This document shows, piece after piece, positions 53,724-61,887 of a stretch of DNA of 64,000 nucleotides. Positions within the stretch are counted from its first letter, which is position 1. Each line of letters starts with the position of its first letter. This stretch comes from Aliihoeflea sp052435735. Its GTDB lineage: Bacteria > Pseudomonadota > Alphaproteobacteria > Rhizobiales > Rhizobiaceae. The notes below the pieces were generated by a model. That model searched no databases. It had not been told where the DNA came from and saw nothing but the letters and a program-made list of their open reading frames with translations. The position numbers and the translations under genes are program-made. The stretch spans positions 59,194 to 123,193 of the forward strand of contig JBQVNB010000014.1 in NCBI GenBank assembly GCA_052435735.1. The letters run 5' to 3'.

Positions 53724-53985
53724 TGCCTGCGGCCGGATGCCGCATTTCGAAGCGAATCCCATAGCTCCGCCTCGGCAGGATCATCCGCGCGAGTCCCATA
53801 CGGCTGCACGATTTCACATCGGCTTGGAACTCGTTTGAACAACCCTGCGGCAGCTATGGAACTCGACAAAATTTTGGAGACGAATCCCATAGATACAACG
53901 CGAATTCCATAGCTATATCAATCTCTTGCGCCGACAACCTGGATGTGCTCATTCGGCTCCTCGCCAACAGCCAGGAGCCAGCCAG
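53724..53985. other. Repeat-rich intergenic region
   Basis: The region after the portal remnant holds five copies of a 14-bp repeat (listed separately) and no supported gene. A head maturation protease gene would be expected here in an intact phage. Confidence 0.55.
53752..53914. repeat. Five-copy repeat, consensus CGARTYCCATAGCT
   Basis: Direct copies are at 53753-53766 (CGAATCCCATAGCT), 53790-53800 (CGAGTCCCATA, diverging after), 53881-53894 (CGAATCCCATAGAT) and 53901-53914 (CGAATTCCATAGCT); an inverted copy is at 53852-53865 (AGCTATGGAACTCG), and a partial inverted one at 53823-53833. Spacing is irregular. A binding-site cluster for a repressor, partition or initiator protein fits. Confidence 0.7.
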
Positions 53986-54390
53986 TTGAATAAGGTAGGT
54001 AACGGAAATGATCTCAGCGCCGAGTTCGGGACAGCCGATACAGGCGATGAGAAGGCCGAGCTGAAAGACCGTCGCGAGCGGATCAAAGCCAACATCGACT
54101 GCGGGGACTACATGTCCGCGCTGAATGAGTTGTCCGTCCTCGCCGACTTCCACGTGCTCGCGGCTGTATCTTCGGAGAACGTGCTGGAAAAGGTCAACGC
54201 AGTATTCGACCTCTCGCCGGAACGCCAGGCTGCGCTCGACCGAGATGCGGCGAAGATCGCCGAGTACGTCGCGCGCGAATTCGAACTCAGCGAGGAGGAC
54301 TGGCGGCATGCCGAAGACCTCATCATCGAGTTGTACGAGAACGAGTGCAACGAACATGGGCATGGGATCGCGGTCCCGCGCCGGCGGTAA
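53986..54390 (+). CDS. Hypothetical protein, TTG start
   Basis: A 134-residue acidic protein starting at TTG 53986 with AGGAG eight bases upstream. The helical sequence (ELKDRRERIKANIDCGDYMSALNELSVLADFHVLAAVSSENVLEKV...) has no recognised family. It follows the five-copy repeat region, which could regulate it. Confidence 0.55.
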   Translation: MNKVGNGNDLSAEFGTADTGDEKAELKDRRERIKANIDCGDYMSALNELSVLADFHVLAAVSSENVLEKVNAVFDLSPERQAALDRDAAKIAEYVAREFELSEEDWRHAEDLIIELYENECNEHGHGIAVPRRR

Positions 54391-54577
54391 CGGCTTCGCC
54401 GCCGGTGGTTCGGGCCGACGCCGCGCAAAATAATTCGTTGACCGCCGAAGACGCCGCCCGAGCTTCGCGTCCGGATGCCGCCGACTTTGCGCCCGACGGC
54501 TTGTGCCGGGTCGGGCCACGACACATCATTCATTTAACGGCGGCGCAATGGAGCGCCGCCGATCAGGGAAACAGGAG
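54377..54577 (+). promoter_or_regulatory. Hairpin/RBS cassette, divergent copy
   Basis: GCGCCGGCGGTAACGG at 54378 pairs with CGCCGCCGGTGG to form a hairpin, a second 9-bp hairpin CGGCGGCGC/GCGCCGCCG sits at 54538-54561, and CAGGGAAACAGGAG (54564-54577) precedes ATG 54586. It is related in design to copies 1-3. Confidence 0.4.
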
Positions 54578-54585
54578 TTACGGCA

Positions 54586-54921
54586 ATGCGGAAAAACACA
54601 TATGACGGCCTCAGACTCGGACAGCTGTTGGAAATCGAGAACGGCTACACAACAGTACTCGAAAACGGATACGGAGACACAAAGGTCTTCAGGCTGTTGG
54701 GGGTCATCGATGAAGGCGATCAGGGTCAATTCATGGTCGCGGATGTCGATGGAGAAGAGGTTACAGAGTATTTTCCTGTTCCTCGCGGAGGAGAAGATGG
54801 CGAGCCGCAGTCGCCTCACATCTTTGATGCCGGCGACAACTTTTTCGGTGACGCACTGTTCGAGGCTTTCATCATGTCCGAGGAGCAATCGAGAGAGGCG
54901 CTAAAGATAGAAGATAGCTGA
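54586..54921 (+). CDS. Hypothetical acidic protein
   Basis: A 111-residue acidic protein (YDGLRLGQLLEIENGYTTVLENGYGDTKVFRLLGVIDEGDQGQFMVADVDGEEV...), beta-rich in appearance, with a helical end. Its strong acidity recalls DNA-mimic or anti-restriction proteins, but that is only charge-based. AGGAG precedes the ATG; a strong terminator follows. Confidence 0.6.
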   Translation: MRKNTYDGLRLGQLLEIENGYTTVLENGYGDTKVFRLLGVIDEGDQGQFMVADVDGEEVTEYFPVPRGGEDGEPQSPHIFDAGDNFFGDALFEAFIMSEEQSREALKIEDS

Positions 54922-54950
54922 ATAGTCGCCTTCTGAGGCTATCACAACCA

Positions 54951-54987
54951 AAGCCCCCGGCACCCTCTCGCCGGGGGCTTTTTCCTT
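54951..54987 (+). terminator. Strong intrinsic terminator
   Basis: Perfect 11-bp stem AAGCCCCCGGC/GCCGGGGGCTT with an 8-base loop followed by TTTCCTTTT. Confidence 0.9.
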
Positions 54988-55053
54988 TTCTCCGCCAGCC
55001 GCCGTGAATCTTGCAGCGCAGCCGGTCATCGTCGTCGGAAATCGATTTCCCGG

Positions 55054-55206
55054 ATGACCGATGCCGCACGACGCAACGAATACGTGACGCTCAGGACCCG
55101 CGCTTACGCGGGCTTGCCGTCGACCGTGGACGTCGAGACCCGGTCGTTCGATCTCCCGATCACGACCGAGACGCCCGTCCGGACGTGGATCCAGCGATCC
55201 CCGTGA
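55054..55206 (+). pseudogene. Possible phage prohead protease N-terminal fragment
   Basis: A 50-codon frame (MTDAARRNEYVTLRTRAYAGLPSTVDVETRSFDLPITTETPVRTWI...). The segment LPSTVDVETRSFDLPITTETPVR resembles the beginning of phage prohead protease proteins, in which a T-hD-x-x-x-R-x-h-x-h-x-h-x-T-x-x-PV-R pattern starts the domain. It stops after 50 residues, so it is a fragment. The family match is from memory; the neighbouring terminase and portal remnants make it plausible. Confidence 0.4.
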
Positions 55207-55318
55207 TAAGTTCTGGAGAGGAAACAGCCAATCACCGGGGGGCCGAGCGTGAGAAGCATGACTTGGCGGGCCACCCGCGGAGGCAGAGGACCGACAACAA
55301 GCGTTACCGTCGCCCCCT

Positions 55319-57403
55319 TTAGTTGCATGTCCCCCCTCGAACGACTAGCGCGTCGACCGCGATCGCTGTGTCGGCTGACACCAAGATCGGGTTGACTTCA
55401 ACCGACCGGATCTTGGGGTCGTCCCGAAGCAGATCGGCGAGATTTGTAGCCGCCTCGAACAGGGTATCAATAGCGAGCGCGCTCCTGCCACGTACCCCCT
55501 CAAACAACGGTGCAATCCGGAGTCTGGCAAGCGCGCCCCTGAATTCCTGCTTGGAAAATGGAGCTAGTAGGAGGACATTGTCAGGAATGGCTTCAACGGC
55601 GATGCCGCCGTCGCCGATTACTACAACCGGCCCGAAGTGGGGATCTCTGTTAGCGCCAATGACGAGCTCTCGATCGCCTTTGAGCATCTCGGAAACGAGG
55701 ACACCGTCGAAGCGCTTCCCCAAGGCCGCCATTTTGTCGGCGATATCGACGTAGGCAGAGCGGACTTGGTCTTGGCCACCGACGTTCAGATGGACGAGGC
55801 CGTGGTCGGACTTGTGGGGAACTTCCTCCGATACCGCCTTCACCACCACGGGACGTGCCCACTCCCGCTGAACCGCTACTGCGTCCTCGACTGAAGCGCA
55901 CACCAAATGGCGGGCGCAATGCAAGCCGGCATCGGCGACGATCTGCAGCGATCGCATTTCGTTCAGCGTCTTGCAATCGCCCGCCGAACCGGAGGTCGAA
56001 ACCACACCCGTTTGGTCGAGAACATGCCCCTGCGTATGCTCGATTATTTCACGATGCATCGCGAATTGCGCCAGGGCCGCTATCGCTTGGTCCTCGGTTT
56101 CGAACACGGGAACACCCTCGGCCGCAAAGGCGGCCCGGACCGACTGTTGTGGTGCAGCTACGACGACAGGGAAGCTCGCTTCCTTCATAAATTTGGCAGT
56201 ATCGCGGGCATAGCGGGGAAAATCATATCCCCGTCCGCTGACGGGTATCCCAATGAGAAGCATGTCGATGTTCGGATCGCTCCCCACGACGGGCAAAACC
56301 TCTCCGAATAGCCCTCCGTTGCTAAGGAGCGCGGCGGTGATGTCTATCGGGTTCCGTGAAGAGGCGAAAGCCGGCAATATCTTGCCGATCCTTTCTTCGT
56401 TTTCCGGACCCAGCTGTGCGACCTTCAGACCCTCCCGCTCGGCAGCGTCGGCAGACAGCACGCAGGTCGCGCCGCTGTTGCTGATGATGGCAAGCCGCCT
56501 GCCGCCCCGCCACCCTTTCAGATGGAGCTCGGCCGCCCGGACGAGCTCAGTGGTATTCCTGGCGCGCCATATGCCGTGCTTCCTGAAGAAGGCGTCGACC
56601 ACTCGGTCTTCGCTCGCTATGGCTCCGGTATGCGATGCTGCCGCGCGTTTTCCTTCTTCGGAAACGCCGGACTTCAACGCAATGATCGGAACTCCCCGGT
56701 CTCTGGCAACGGCCGCCGCCTTGGCGAGATGTTCCGGATCGACGAGTTTCTCGAGATAGATCAGGATTAGTTTGACGTCAGGGTCGGCCGCGACGGTCGC
56801 CGCCAGTTCCGAAACGCTGACGTCGCAATCGTTCCCGGTCGCATGGACGTGGCGCACCCCGATGCCGCGCGCGCGGAGCAGTCCATAGGGAACGACGCTC
56901 ATCGCCCCACTCTGCGATAGGCACGCGATGGGTCCATCGGCGGGTTCGGCCTCGATGAACATGGTCGAAAATGACAAGATTGCGCCCGTCGCGAAATTCG
57001 CAAGGCCTTGGCTATTAGGACCGACAAGGCGCATCCCCGCATCGTTGGCAGTCCGGCGCATCTTTTCCTCGACTAGGCGTCCTTCCGCACCCAACTCGGA
57101 AAAGCCGCTGGCGATGATGATCGCGCCTTTGACGCCCGCTGCGGCGCATTGTCCGACGGCGTCGACCGCCGCTTGACCCGCTACCGCGATGATGGCGACG
57201 TCAGGGGTTTCCGGCAGGGCATCGAGCCCTGCAAAAGCGGGCAATCCTTGGATGACGGTCCGGCTGGGATTGACCGGGTAAATCTTACCCTTGAAGCCGA
57301 AGCGTTTCATAAAAGCGATGGGCCTGCCACCGATCTTGTCCTCGCTATCGGACGCGCCGATGACGGCGACGGAATTCGGGTCGAAGAAGATGTCGAGCGT
57401 CAT
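55319..57403 (-). CDS. ADP-forming acyl-CoA synthetase family protein
   Basis: A 694-residue protein of the acetate-CoA ligase (ADP-forming) type: CoA-binding Rossmann domain (SVAVIGASDS...KIYPVNPS), flavodoxin-like ligase domains with His258 in ASHTGAI, the likely phosphohistidine, and a C-terminal ATP-grasp domain (PVVVKAVSEEVPHKSDHGLVHLNV). It would make an acyl-CoA from a carboxylic acid, ATP and CoA. It is last in the catabolic operon, overlapping the DUF35 gene by four bases. Confidence 0.87.
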   Translation of the reverse strand: MTLDIFFDPNSVAVIGASDSEDKIGGRPIAFMKRFGFKGKIYPVNPSRTVIQGLPAFAGLDALPETPDVAIIAVAGQAAVDAVGQCAAAGVKGAIIIASGFSELGAEGRLVEEKMRRTANDAGMRLVGPNSQGLANFATGAILSFSTMFIEAEPADGPIACLSQSGAMSVVPYGLLRARGIGVRHVHATGNDCDVSVSELAATVAADPDVKLILIYLEKLVDPEHLAKAAAVARDRGVPIIALKSGVSEEGKRAAASHTGAIASEDRVVDAFFRKHGIWRARNTTELVRAAELHLKGWRGGRRLAIISNSGATCVLSADAAEREGLKVAQLGPENEERIGKILPAFASSRNPIDITAALLSNGGLFGEVLPVVGSDPNIDMLLIGIPVSGRGYDFPRYARDTAKFMKEASFPVVVAAPQQSVRAAFAAEGVPVFETEDQAIAALAQFAMHREIIEHTQGHVLDQTGVVSTSGSAGDCKTLNEMRSLQIVADAGLHCARHLVCASVEDAVAVQREWARPVVVKAVSEEVPHKSDHGLVHLNVGGQDQVRSAYVDIADKMAALGKRFDGVLVSEMLKGDRELVIGANRDPHFGPVVVIGDGGIAVEAIPDNVLLLAPFSKQEFRGALARLRIAPLFEGVRGRSALAIDTLFEAATNLADLLRDDPKIRSVEVNPILVSADTAIAVDALVVRGGTCN

Positions 57404-57783
57404 TGATCAGCCTTGGCAAGCGGTTGGAAACTGAGTGGAGCGGCACTTGATGCCTCGAACACCGCCGACACCCGGGCTCCGGGAACCACGTCGATGGGAG
57501 CATGGCCCATCACGCGGAACCCTTCGTCCAGATCGACCAGGGCGACCACGTAAGGCACCTTGGATTCGTACTCCGGCGTCGGCGCTCGATGGAGGACAGT
57601 CAGCGCCGCGACACGGCCTTCGCCAGAAAGACTGAATGGTCGCAGATCGGGCTTGCCGCACCGAGGGCAAAAGCCGCGGGCATAAAGATGCTCGAAGCCA
57701 CAATCGGTGCATCGGTAGGCGCGGACGGCGCTGCCCTCGGAGATAGATTTGGCTCTGGCGGTCGGTAGGTACATCAATCTCAT
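57400..57783 (-). CDS. DUF35 (zinc-ribbon/OB-fold) protein
   Basis: A 127-residue protein of the DUF35 family. Zinc ribbon CTDCGFEHLYARGFCPRCG (four cysteines) at residues 24-42 is followed by an OB fold (GEGRVAALTVLHRAPTPEYESKVPYVVALVDLDEGFRVMGH). DUF35 proteins form complexes with thiolase-like enzymes and are needed for their activity. It is coupled on both sides: its ATG overlaps the thiolase stop and its stop the ligase ATG. Confidence 0.9.
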   Translation of the reverse strand: MRLMYLPTARAKSISEGSAVRAYRCTDCGFEHLYARGFCPRCGKPDLRPFSLSGEGRVAALTVLHRAPTPEYESKVPYVVALVDLDEGFRVMGHAPIDVVPGARVSAVFEASSAAPLSFQPLAKADQ

Positions 57784-58922
57784 TCTGCTTCCAGGACGAT
57801 GCTGACATGCGAGGACAACACGCCCCCGTCTGCGTGGACGAAGCCGCTCTTGCCGGCGTCTGAATTTCGGTCGCCGCGCAGGTTTCCGACCACCTCTACA
57901 AAATGCGCCATTCCGCCCGCCACGCCCGAGTGTCCGTAGGAGAGAAGGCCGCCGTGGCCGTTCAAAGGCCTGCCCCCTCGTAAGACGTCGAAACGCCCTT
58001 CGCGCAGGTCGACGCCCGTGCGGCCCCTAGCGCTGAAACCAATCTCTTCGAGCAACATCGTCAGCGTGATCGTGAAACTGTCGTAGATTCCGAGAACATT
58101 GATGTCGTCGACGGTCCGGCCCGCCTGCGCGAACGCCCTGCCAGCAGACGCGGCCGCCCCGGTCTCGTCGATGGATCCGATTGAGCTCACATGTTGGTGG
58201 CGATGTGCCTGGCCCGCGCCGGCGATCCTTATCTGCGCGGGGCTGGATGTCAGCAGGACGGCTGCGGCCCCGTCCGATATTGGACAGCAGTCGAGCAGCT
58301 TTAGGGGTGTCGCGATCGGCTTTGAGGCCATCACGTCCTCGATAGTCACTGGGGTTCGAAGGTGCGCTCCTTCCCGCCTGGCGGCGTTGCCACGCATGTG
58401 GACCGCTACCTCCGCCAGGTCCTCTTCCTGGATCCCATGTCTGTCTGCGTATTCCGAAGCGAGGAGACCGTAGTAGCCGGGGATGGTGCAGCCGTAGGGT
58501 ACCTCGAAATCGGCGTGTCCCACTTGCGCCAGTGTCTGGACGGCGCTGTCCCGTCCGCCTTTGCTCGACAGCCTGTTCTCGCCCGCGACGACCAAGACGT
58601 TTTCGCACTGGCCGCTCTCGACCAGCAATTTGCCGAGCATGATCGCTCCGCATCCGGTCGCGCCTCCCAGCGCCAGACCGTTGCAGTAGCTCGGGTCAAG
58701 TCCGAAATGTTCGGAGAACAGCGTCGCCAGCATCAAGTGCGGCATGGTCGTCGAGTACCCCGTGACTAGGCCATCGATCTCGACACGGGTCAAACCCGCG
58801 TCGGAAAGGCACTCGTTGGCAGCCCACGACATCAGGTCGAGCGTGTCCAGGCCCTCCAACCGCCCGAAGGGGGTCAAACCGACTCCTCCGATATAGGCAG
58901 TGCTGCCTTTGCTCCTTGTCAT
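57780..58922 (-). CDS. Thiolase-superfamily protein, probably a lipid-transfer/aldolase type
   Basis: A 380-residue thiolase-fold protein (SCP2/lipid-transfer type): YIGGVGLTPFGRLEGLD, NVLVVAGENRLSSK, DCCPISDGAAAVLL and NGHGGLLSYGHSGVAGGM. In the nucleophile segment (LALGGATGCGAIMLG) the usual Cys two residues before the Gly-Gly is Leu/Ala, and the catalytic GHP reads GHS. It is therefore unlikely to be an ordinary ketothiolase; paired with DUF35, an aldolase of the Ltp2 kind is possible. It starts within the TRAP permease stop. Confidence 0.82.
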   Translation of the reverse strand: MTRSKGSTAYIGGVGLTPFGRLEGLDTLDLMSWAANECLSDAGLTRVEIDGLVTGYSTTMPHLMLATLFSEHFGLDPSYCNGLALGGATGCGAIMLGKLLVESGQCENVLVVAGENRLSSKGGRDSAVQTLAQVGHADFEVPYGCTIPGYYGLLASEYADRHGIQEEDLAEVAVHMRGNAARREGAHLRTPVTIEDVMASKPIATPLKLLDCCPISDGAAAVLLTSSPAQIRIAGAGQAHRHQHVSSIGSIDETGAAASAGRAFAQAGRTVDDINVLGIYDSFTITLTMLLEEIGFSARGRTGVDLREGRFDVLRGGRPLNGHGGLLSYGHSGVAGGMAHFVEVVGNLRGDRNSDAGKSGFVHADGGVLSSHVSIVLEAE

Positions 58923-60850
58923 GACCCCTCCGAAGCTGCCGTGGCATGTTTCTGCGCGAGGGCCTTTCCCGTCAAAAGCGCACCGCCCATCACTAGGACA
59001 CCCGCGATATCGCTGGCGATCCCAGGATAGAGCATGGCGCAGGCTCCAACGCCGACCACGATCCGGAGGATGAAGTTGAGCGGCACGAAGCCGTTCCCGA
59101 CGATCGCCGCGGCGAGACCGGCGACGCCGAAGATCGCGGTCGCCAAGGGCCAGATCGCCTCGCTCACGCCGCTCCCCTGCATGATCAAGGCAGGCTCCAG
59201 TACGAACATGAACGGAACGATGAATGCAGGCAGGCAAATCGCCAACGCCTGCCACCCCGTCTTGTCGGGGTGGGAATTGGCGACTGCCGCCGCGGCGTAG
59301 GCGGCCACGGCGACGGGCGGCGTCACGTTGCCTAGGATCGCGAAATAGAAAACGAACAGATGAGCGCCGACCGGGTCGACTCCGAGATTGACGAGGGCGG
59401 GAATGGTGACTCCGACCTGGACGAGGTAAGCCGCCACGGTCGGTAGCCCCATGCCCAGGATCAACGACGAGATCATCGTCAACACAAGAGCGGCGATCAT
59501 TGACGATCCGGCAACGGAGAGGATCGCGGAGTTGATGGTGATGCCGAGGCCCGTGAGGCTCAACACGCCGACGATCAGTCCCGATGCGGCGCAGGCTATG
59601 GCGACCGGGCCGATGGCCTTGGCGGCCTCGACGACGCCGTCCAACACGAGTATCGGCAGTTTGAGCAAGTCGCCGCGCAGGAGCCTGTAGAACACCGCCA
59701 CGGCGATGACCGAACCTATGCCATAGAGCGCGGCCCGCATCGGAGAGTATTGGAACACCGACCAAGCGATGACGCCGATCGGCAAAAGGAACAGAGCCCC
59801 TTCGCGAAGCATGGCGACCAGGCTCGGCACTTTCAAGTTGCCCGCGAGCCCCGTGCGCAGCGCCTCGAAGTGTACCGCCATGAAGATCCCGACATAGAAC
59901 AGGAGCGCGGGAAACACCGCCGACAGCGCGATTTCGGAGTACGGACGGCCGACGAACTCGGCGATCACGAACGCCGTCGCCCCCATCACGGGCGGCACCA
60001 GCTGGCCCCCGGATGAAGCCGCCGCCTCGACCGCTCCGGCGAAATGCGGCTTGTACCCGTTGCGCTTCATGAGGGGTATGGTGATCGCGCCCGTCGTCAC
60101 GACGTTGGCGACCGCCGATCCGGATATGGTTCCCATCACAGCGGATCCGACGATCGCCGCCTTGGCAGGGCCGCCGCGAAAGCGCCCGGTCGCGGCGATC
60201 GCGAGGTCGATCATGAACTTGCCTCCGCCGCAGCGGTCCAGCAGCGCCCCGAAGAGGACGAAAAGATAGATGTAGGTCGCCGAGACACCCAAGGGGATGC
60301 CGAAGACGCCCTCCTTCGTGTACCAGAAGTGGTCCACGGCCCAGGACAGTGAAAATCCGCGATGGCCGAAGCGACCGGGGATATACTGGCCCAGCCACGC
60401 ATAGAGGATGAAGACGCAAACGATCACGGCGAAGGCCGGACCCAGCGTGCGTTCCGAAAGGATCACAAGGCCGGCGATGCCAATGCATGCCAGAATGACA
60501 GGGACCGTCTCCAAAGGGACGACATAGGCCATGTGATTGGCCCAATAGTCGCCGGTCCATATATTGAACAGGAGCGGAACCACGACCATCAAGGATCCCG
60601 CCAGCAGCATGAACCTTCTTGACCGGCTTTCCCGAGGCCCCAGCAAGGCGAGCATCGGAAGGGCCAGGCACACCAGCAGAAGATGGACGCTTCGCTGGGT
60701 GAAGCTCTCCATCACGCCGAACAGCCCTGTCCAAAGATGGAAGGCGGCAAGGGCGATGGCGGCGGCCATGAACGCCACGGTCAAATTTCGCATTTCGTCA
60801 CCAGACCGAAGGCCGGAAGCTCCGCGCTTCCGGCCGATTGCGGGATCCAT
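58919..60850 (-). CDS. TRAP transporter fused permease (DctQM type)
   Basis: A 643-residue integral membrane protein joining the small and large TRAP subunits, typical of TAXI systems. Sections include GSAVANVVTTGAITIPLMKRNGYKPHFAGAVEAAASSGGQLVPPVMGATAFVIAEF and ILGMGLPTVAAYLVQVGVTIPALVNLG, hallmark DctM motifs. It uses a sodium or proton gradient. ATG 60850 shares one base with the TAXI stop; ATG 60793 begins just before the first helix and is an alternative start. Confidence 0.9.
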   Translation of the reverse strand: MDPAIGRKRGASGLRSGDEMRNLTVAFMAAAIALAAFHLWTGLFGVMESFTQRSVHLLLVCLALPMLALLGPRESRSRRFMLLAGSLMVVVPLLFNIWTGDYWANHMAYVVPLETVPVILACIGIAGLVILSERTLGPAFAVIVCVFILYAWLGQYIPGRFGHRGFSLSWAVDHFWYTKEGVFGIPLGVSATYIYLFVLFGALLDRCGGGKFMIDLAIAATGRFRGGPAKAAIVGSAVMGTISGSAVANVVTTGAITIPLMKRNGYKPHFAGAVEAAASSGGQLVPPVMGATAFVIAEFVGRPYSEIALSAVFPALLFYVGIFMAVHFEALRTGLAGNLKVPSLVAMLREGALFLLPIGVIAWSVFQYSPMRAALYGIGSVIAVAVFYRLLRGDLLKLPILVLDGVVEAAKAIGPVAIACAASGLIVGVLSLTGLGITINSAILSVAGSSMIAALVLTMISSLILGMGLPTVAAYLVQVGVTIPALVNLGVDPVGAHLFVFYFAILGNVTPPVAVAAYAAAAVANSHPDKTGWQALAICLPAFIVPFMFVLEPALIMQGSGVSEAIWPLATAIFGVAGLAAAIVGNGFVPLNFILRIVVGVGACAMLYPGIASDIAGVLVMGGALLTGKALAQKHATAASEGS

Positions 60851-61845
60851 CAGTCGTCGGAAGCGCCAGCTTCCTCGCCTTCCGGCGTCGTCCCGCCCGA
60901 CGCCCCGGTGCCAACCGCCCCGAGAGCGGCCTCCGCGCCGGGATGAAGGGGAGCGCCGATGCCGTTCCCGGCGGTTTCAGGTCCGAAATTCTGGAGCGCG
61001 GCGTTTACCTGCTGAAGCTGGCCAGCGTTGTCGACGAGCGCCTTGGTGATCTTTTCGACCAGATCGGCAGGCAGCTCCGCATTGGCGATAAGGACGTTGT
61101 TCATGCCCACGGCGAGCGTGTCTTCGTCCTGGCCCGGATATGTGCCGGCCGGAATGGTGATGGCGCTGTACCCGTCGTTTTCCTTCCGAAGCTCGTCGAC
61201 GGTGGATTGATCTATGGGCACTAGATTGACACCTCCGCCCAAAGCCACTTCCGCGATCGCGGAGGACGGCACGGAGATGATGCCCGTGAAGACGTCGATG
61301 TGGCCGTCCTTCATCTGCATCGAGGCGTCTGCGTAGGATAGCCTCTCGACGCGCGACAGGTCGTCGTAAGACAGGCCGCTCAACTCGAGCAGCTTCTGCG
61401 TCATGACGTCGGTTGCTCCGCCGACCACGCCCGGGTTCACGATCTTGCCCGCGAAGTCCGCCACGCTATCGATGCCGCTGCCTGGGCGAACGGCCATTTG
61501 GTATGGAGACGGGTAGAACGAAACGACCCCTGTAATGTTGGACTGGGGCTGCGGGAAGTTCTCGCCGACGCCCTTGAGCGCGTCAGCATTCGAGGTCGAA
61601 AGGGAGAGCGCCAGATCGTACTGTCCCGCATTCGTACCGAGGATGTTGGCGACCGTCACTCCGTTGACGACGCTGACCCTCATGCCGGGAATCTCGCGCT
61701 GGATGATGTCGGCGACGGCCGTGCCGAGTGGATACCAGGTGCCGCCGGACGGTCCTGCGGCGAGCGTCAGGTTCTGCGCGTTCGCCGCGCCGCCCGTAAT
61801 CAGTGCGATCGAAAGGGCCAATCCGGCCAGATTACGTCCATACAT
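60850..61845 (-). CDS. TAXI-family TRAP solute-binding protein
   Basis: A 331-residue periplasmic binding protein. A signal peptide ends near ANAQ, then LTLAAGPSGGTWYPLGTAVADIIQREIPGMRVSVVNG, the TAXI signature (GGTWYPLG). It hands substrate to the fused permease encoded next. The C-terminal tail is Gly/Ala-rich. The gene follows iclR by about 40 bases and opens the transport part of the operon. The ligand is likely a carboxylate. Confidence 0.92.
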   Translation of the reverse strand: MYGRNLAGLALSIALITGGAANAQNLTLAAGPSGGTWYPLGTAVADIIQREIPGMRVSVVNGVTVANILGTNAGQYDLALSLSTSNADALKGVGENFPQPQSNITGVVSFYPSPYQMAVRPGSGIDSVADFAGKIVNPGVVGGATDVMTQKLLELSGLSYDDLSRVERLSYADASMQMKDGHIDVFTGIISVPSSAIAEVALGGGVNLVPIDQSTVDELRKENDGYSAITIPAGTYPGQDEDTLAVGMNNVLIANAELPADLVEKITKALVDNAGQLQQVNAALQNFGPETAGNGIGAPLHPGAEAALGAVGTGASGGTTPEGEEAGASDD

Positions 61846-61887
61846 TACGTTTCCTCCCTGTTGAGTTCCAAGCCGCCACGGCGACGA

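Noticed and set aside
53854..54519. Long leftward frame opposite the gene at 53986
   Set aside because: It lacks recognisable similarity and a ribosome-binding site, and follows the mirror pattern of the rightward coding frame.
55104..55328. 74-codon leftward frame starting in the CoA ligase stop
   Set aside because: A G-rich ribosome-binding site exists, but the product matches nothing and it lies antisense to the probable protease fragment.
57780..60734. A 984-codon open frame spanning the thiolase and TRAP genes
   Set aside because: Only the part from 58922 down is thiolase-like; the upstream part is a shadow of the TRAP permease in another frame.
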